Origin: Micropterus salmoides
Taxonomy: Eukaryota > Chordata > Actinopteri > Centrarchiformes > Centrarchidae
Assembly: GCF_014851395.1 (NCBI RefSeq)
Contig: NW_024040485.1
Span: 5,666,104-5,730,103 of the forward strand
Reading direction: 5' to 3'
DNA: 64,000 bases
Positions 58,307 to 64,000 of the stretch are shown here, one piece after another. Position 1 is the first letter of the stretch, and each line of letters starts with the position of its first letter. Below the pieces are notes generated by a model. It made no database searches. It had not been told where the DNA came from and worked only from the letters and a program-made list of their open reading frames with translations. The position numbers and the translations under genes are program-made.

Positions 58307-61300
58307 GTCAGTATCGTTTGGTTGCGTCAAAAGTCAAGGAACCAATTTTCATGGAGAATTCTTGAGGTCAAACTGGGTCAGAAAAATGAAATTATGTCAC
58401 ATATTGGTCCTCATTTTAGAGTCTGATCTCAAAATGTGCGTAGCTCTGCTCACTCACTCATGGAGAAACGGTGCTCACTGTGAACTTGACTATACTGCTG
58501 AGATCTTGCTCACATCTGGTTAGAATATTGTTCACTCATTTGTACCACTTCTCTGCATGTTACACACAGAATGAAGGGGGAAAAGCCAACATGCATTATT
58601 TATTGAAATCTGCCTCTCCAGCACAGTTGACATTTTATCTTCACTGTGAAATCTGACGTAAGCCGCCTGCAGTCACTGAATGTGTTTGCAGCCCTCTGTT
58701 TAATTTCTTTAAACACATTCGGTATCTTTTGCTGCATGGCGGTTCAGTTTGATAAACTAACTGCTGTAGGCCTACAGGTCTGAGAATGAGGTGTTTCTTC
58801 AAACACAATACAATGTGATTTAACTAAGCACCCAAAAATGAGTTTCTATCATCTGTTGTCAGGTTTATGATTATATAAATTGCATATGCAGCGTGTGTGC
58901 ATTTTGTCTTATCTTTTATTTTGTAATAGCTACATTCATAGGCTGTACTAGACTAGTAGTTTGTTAAATAATAGAGTTTGCACTATTGTTTTCTGCAGGT
59001 AGTTTACTACTATAGCACACAGTAGGTATAGTGTTGTATTTAATACAACTAATTGCATGAATTCAAAAGAGTCAGAAGCTGACACGGCAGTTAGCTACTC
59101 TGTTAAGCTAGGCTAGTTAACGTTTAGCCAAACTGGCCTCATGACTAGATTTAGCTACTGTCTCATTTAGTCATGTTTCTTTCAAAAACTGAATTACCAA
59201 GATGTCAGTTCATCAAAATTGATATTTGCCAGAGAGTGCTAGGGATAAAAATAAGTAAATTTAGCCTTAGCTATGGCTAGCCTGTGGCTTTCTCTCCATC
59301 TAGTTTCAGCTCTATTGCATTAGCTGTGTAGTTGGCTGCTCTGTGAAAGAGTTTGCAATAAATGTGACCGTGACTTCTTGAGCCAAGAGCCAAGCCAGAG
59401 TGCAGTTACTGCGATTGGGTTCATTTATTTGCTCCATTTTGTATTTACAACAAATTTTACATTAACTGAAGATTTACATTTCTTTCTAGTAAAAGTGTCA
59501 AAAAGTCAGCTTCAAGTCTATGGGCCAAACATGGTCTTCAGCACATGTAGGCCTATCTGTTTTTTCTTGTGCTCTTGAAGAAGAGTGCAGTCCATCACGT
59601 TTCACTAAAATTACAGGAACCAGAATCTGATTTGTTTGGACTTCTCTTGGCGCCAAATTGTCAGACCTGACAGGATGACAGGTACTTGTGAGTCTTGGCA
59701 CACGTATGACTGGGATTTATAAACAACAATCATCTGCTTTTCCTAATATGGTTTGAGCCAAAGAAAACTAATTCCAAATGAGATCGCCCCCCAGATAGAC
59801 CTATAAGGTGAGGCTGGAGTCCAGGACTGTGCCATTGTCCAGGACAGGAACTCATAGAGGAAGGCTCACAATGCGTCTCGCAGTAAGGACTGACCCTCAC
59901 TTCCTTCCTGTGGGGGTTACAACAGGAAGTAGACAGGAAGATGGCCTTGGTGCCGGATTAGTAGTTGGGCTCTCTATTGTCTGTCTGGGGACTTCTTTTA
60001 GCTACTGGGCCACAGCTGAGCCCTCTGGGATGTAATGATATGAAGGACAGTGTTTTAATAGAGGTTAATGGTTTCACATGTGGAGCCTGAATTTACCAGA
60101 AGGTTGTCCAGTACGCTTCATTGTTTACTAAAGATGCCTTCTGAAATGTTTCATTATTTGCTTTGACTTTGTGGTACACATTATTATCTGAAAGGAGTTT
60201 TTTTGGTGTCTTGATGAGGGATATTGTATTTAATGAAAAAGAAAAAAATGAAACAAGATGTTTTGGTTTTTAACACATGAGCACATTAGAACCATCTTCA
60301 CTATTTTATTTAAATAGGTATAGATTTAGGTAGATTAATTTAATACTTTCTTGCCAACTTACAACATTTACGCTATAAACGAGCAGAGTCATACTGCTCT
60401 GCCATGTATGATCTGCCTTTTGCACTGCACCTGATGTATACTGAAAAACAACAGGATGGATACACAATGCACAGATGTTGGGTGGAACCGGGGAGAGTAA
60501 ATAGGGGCCCACAGGCAGGTAATTCTTCTCTTTATACAAGATGCAATTGGGCAGCAATTCTGTTTGCCTATATAGACTTATTTGTTTGTATTGTCTTATT
60601 ACAACCTCCTCTGTGCTGTTTGAGAGTAATGGTATTTTTCAAGTTCAGGTCAGGAGAGGATGTAAGTAGTACCATGTTAAGCCTTCTGATAAAGTCTGCA
60701 GTTAAAAAAAATGGAAACTGAAGCTTTTGTTTGTATATGTTTTTGTATATATATTATATTATATTAAAAATACTACCTTGGGAACATCAATGTTTTGGCC
60801 CCTTTACAAGAAATCGTCCAGATAATGCAAGGCATTTCATAAGTGTAATTTTAGCTGCTATGGTGCTTTGGTGCTGCATATTCCCACAAAGCATTTGCAT
60901 AAATCAAATGATCTCAGCAACAAAGACACACCAACTGTAGCTAGTGAAGGAGGGGACGACACTCCTCGTTCAGCTCACCGGTCATGATATGCACCAGTGA
61001 CCTCTCATACACGCTCTCCTCTCCGAGGCTAGAAGATACCAAGTCAGGTTTGGTGGTGTGGACAGATTTCTAAATGCGCATGTTCTTCTGTTGTTCAAGT
61101 AAAGCTTTGTTGGCAGTCCCTCCTGTAGGAAGAGCTGACCATCCCCCCTGCAACAGTGATTTATAGCCTCAGAACCGGTTCTGTTGCGTGCCCCCAGACT
61201 CCGTGAGGCATTTGACTTATGACTGGTTATTTTTTGTGAAGAGAATTTTCCATTTTATTTGATTAAGTACGGTGCATGGCCAACTCCACACAGCGTGGTT

Positions 61301-64000
61301 TGCCTTACGGCTTTCCATTCATCTTACTTGAGAAGAAAATTATGACTTAAAAAATTATGAGTTAATTCTTGCATGCCTGCCTCCTCCACCACAAACACCT
61401 CTATTATTCATTTAAAGGCATTTATATTTTATTGATACTGTTTTCAGGTTACGATTCATAATGTTGTCGGGTGATGTTACCCGGTGGCAATTTGGATGGC
61501 GGCAGACAGCGAGTTAATTATCTAGCTTCAGGAAAAACCTGTAATCATATTTTGCACAGCAGTGACTCATTTCATTAGCATGCTGGATACTATGCAATAA
61601 AATGGAAAGCCTCCATATCTGTAAAAATTTTTCAGGATTGACAAGAAATACAAAAAAATTACTTTTGCAGCAATAACTGTACTAATTTAGAAACTTGTGC
61701 AAAGCAAAATGAGCTTAATGTGAACATTATAGATCAATCCATACTTGCTAGGAGAAACGTTCATTAAAAATAGAATTTGTAATTATTCAACAAATTGAAT
61801 GGCAAATTAAAGTGAAGTATTGATCCACGTGTCAAGCAATCTGGCTCCAACCTTAACATACACAAGTAAAATGCTAGAACTATCTGATCAGGTACAAAAG
61901 CAAGAGGAAGCTGTTACAAGCTTCATTTGTACAAATGTTACTCGAAAATGGCCATTAGGTGCATCTTTACAAGTTGTAGAAAATTGACTTGTTATTGAAT
62001 ACCATGATGTAAGCCCAGGAAAGGCTTCCTTCCCCTCTTGACTTCAAGGTATTTATAGACGCTCTGCCGTTTGTCTTCAGAATCTCTTTGACGCCACCAG
62101 GAAGAGCTTAGCGGCGTAGCATCTGGAGAACACATTTGGGCCTCGAATGAGCCAAGGCAAGGGGGAAAATGAAAGACAAAAGATCCTCCAGAGACCATTA
62201 AAGGATCTGGTTAACCAGAGCAGACCTCTGGAGGAATGCCACCCCGATCTTCCAAACCCTGGAAATGTCAATAACCGAGAGAAACCTCAACACAAATCAG
62301 ACTTATTAACATGGAGAAGTGCATGTAAGGCCTTGTCTGAGTTTTGTTTAAGCTCATTGATGATTTGGGTTGTTATGAATTTCCAGTTATGTCATTCATC
62401 AAAGGAAATAAAGCCCCCAAACCAAGTAGATCTAATTAGTCTGATGTCCATTTTGAATAGAAACCTCGAGGCTACTAAAAGAAAGTATTTCAGAAATGAG
62501 AACTAAATTCCTTCTTTTTCATCAATGCCACCGAGTCATTTAAAAAAGTTGTAACAAGGTTTTAAGATCACAGTGGTTATACAAGTTGCAAGTTTAATCG
62601 CGTATTCATGTAATTTTTAGGAGACACTGTTGTCTTATGTGTTGGAATTTTTGGGGATGAAAACCTCTGGACTGCTGTCATTGTAGCTAACTACCTATAT
62701 CCAAGAAAAATAGCCACAGAAAAATACAAGCAAGTTGTCATAAGTCAACTTACAATATAATACCTCTCTACTTAAAATGACATGTTGTTTCATCAGTGAG
62801 AAAAACCATAATTGCTCCCAGCCGCCATGTCAGTTGAAAATAATGTTGGCAGGGCGGATACATCACACTTTACTGATTGGCTAGGGGCAAAACAAAATAA
62901 TCCCCTCTTCCCAACAAGAAAGTAGCTAACATGAACACAATATCATATTAAATTAATGAAATGAAGCAAAATGGCAATTAAGTCTGACTATCAGGCTGAC
63001 ATAAGTCTGTAAACATGCAAAAACATTGTCAGTCAGATGTAAAGAAAAACTTGTGCATGTAGAAAAACTTTTTCTCTCCCCAGGCAATCCACTGCATCCC
63101 CGGAGAACAGCACTTTCTTAAGTAAACATTCAAACCTCAGATGAGAACTGAGTAATTGAGGCTCTTTCTTTTACTATCACTGCTAAAGCAGTATCCTCAT
63201 TTGGCAGGAAGTAGCAGAGTTTTTTGTTCAATCTCATTTAGCCACACTTGACTGAATCATGTCCCCTTCCTGCATTTTGTTCCCGTCATTAAAAAGCTCT
63301 AAGTGTGACTATTTTCTGTGGCATATATGTAGACGCTGCCAAGTGTTGAGTAATTAGAAGATGGAAGAGCAATTAGCCTTAGTCATTTGATGGAGGAAGT
63401 CTGGAAAATGGAGCTTTGACCGGCAGCAACAGAAAACATGCAGCAACTGCCGACTGCAACGGCTGGCCGATGGATTACTGTAAGTGCTGAGGCTTTTCCT
63501 GTTAAAACTGGGGCAACATCATCAGTTCTGTTTTATTCCGACTCTGGGAAATTGTTTTTGGGTTTTTTTCACTTTTAGAACAGTTTTTAAAAAAGGCAAA
63601 ATTGATTGTTTGGTTTTACCAGTAGAGCTAGTAAATGTCATTTTTACTTGAAAAGTGAGTTTAACTAGATTCATGGATTATCAAGATAGTTGCAGGTTAA
63701 GTTTGTGTCGCTCAAGTAACTGATTACTCGGCGAATCGATTCAGCTTTAGATTCCCTCCACTAGCGGATTCCAGGAGTTACCTTCTGATGTGATTTTCAT
63801 ATTTGGTACACACTCTTCACCTTTATCTTGCCACGTTTCTGAAGAATTGCCCACTCCTCTTATAGGAAAAGTGACTTGTCTTATGGCTGCATTATGCTGT
63901 ATGTCTCACTGTATGATCATTGAAGGTCTGTGCAAAATTGCAGCTGTGTTTTCCATAGGCTGATGTGGACCGAGGTAAATTTATGGGGTCATGAGATGAT
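58307..64000 (+). other. nrp1: nrp1 intron 6, open at right edge
   Basis: No seventh coding exon was found; I searched for an acceptor followed by the expected VDLG start. The sequence is mostly unique AT-rich DNA, with a decayed repeat at 63550-63760. Open frames such as 62147-62506 lack a domain. Confidence 0.75.
63550..63760 (+). repeat. ATCGATTAA-family element, copy 5
   Basis: GGATTATCAAGATAGTTGCAGG, then GTGTCGCTCAAGTAACTGATTA and CGAATCGATTCAGC, match the right half of the family on the + strand. Strongly decayed. Confidence 0.45.

Larger units (their letters stand above)
18701..64000 (+). other. nrp1: nrp1 gene span, 5' half
   Basis: Neuropilin-1 is a single-pass cell-surface co-receptor for class 3 semaphorins (with plexin-A) and VEGF-A (with VEGF receptors), used in axon guidance and vessel growth. 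Six coding exons present here join to signal peptide, CUB a1, CUB a2 and the start of FV/FVIII domain b1. Every junction keeps frame except exon 4 to 5 (one extra base). Neuropilin-1 rather than neuropilin-2 is indicated by exon 6, which reads LGMGSGEISSDQISASSQY and SRLNYQENGWTP. From memory, neuropilin-2 differs clearly in this stretch. A seventh exon, expected to begin VDLG, was not found before 64000. I cannot decide between the two fish co-orthologues. Confidence 0.95.

Noticed and set aside
58307..64000. A seventh nrp1 exon
   Set aside because: No acceptor followed by the expected VDLG-type b1 continuation was found; it must lie beyond the window.
1..64000. tRNA, rRNA, or microRNA genes
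   Set aside because: I saw no sequence with convincing conserved boxes or precursor folds; a covariance-model search would be needed to exclude small ones.

Overview
The window is vertebrate nuclear DNA, almost certainly from a ray-finned (teleost) fish. It has long introns, abundant CA/GT and GATG microsatellites, and many small interspersed repeats of types common in fish: degenerate LINE 3' ends, hAT-like non-autonomous elements and other MITEs. No bacterial, viral or organellar gene organisation is present.

The only gene I can support is the 5' half of a neuropilin-1 gene (nrp1; I cannot separate the nrp1a and nrp1b co-orthologues) on the + strand. Six coding exons lie at 18701-18791, 19684-19858, 41664-41845, 48781-49009, 53432-53602 and 58140-58306. 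In order they encode the signal peptide, CUB domain a1 (exons 2-3), CUB domain a2 (exons 4-5), and the first part of coagulation factor 5/8 type C domain b1 (exon 6). About 338 residues are present. The rest of b1, then b2, MAM, the transmembrane segment and the PDZ-binding tail must lie beyond 64000. The introns are about 0.9, 21.8, 6.9, 4.4 and 4.5 kb, plus an open sixth intron.

Layout: 1-18000 is 5' flank with no recognisable gene but many repeats: a dead LINE reverse transcriptase at the left edge, an intact 1,040-bp hAT-type MITE with an 8-bp target duplication, and a 1.1-kb TA/TG microsatellite. About 18000-18700 is a CpG-rich probable promoter and 5' leader with three short uORFs. 18701-64000 is the gene body. 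Intron 2 carries a kilobase of GATG-type repeat containing a LINE 3' end; introns 2 and 3 hold two further MITEs with target duplications.

The most important observation concerns the gene itself. The end of exon 4 has one C more than the reading frame needs. With canonical GT-AG splicing, exons 4 and 5 join out of frame; with one C fewer, the frame, the a2 cysteines and the spacing expected from human NRP1 are all restored. This is either an assembly error in a C run, a real frameshift, or an unusual GC donor. I found no convincing new biological system. The rest of interest is repeat biology and possible splicing or regulatory structure.
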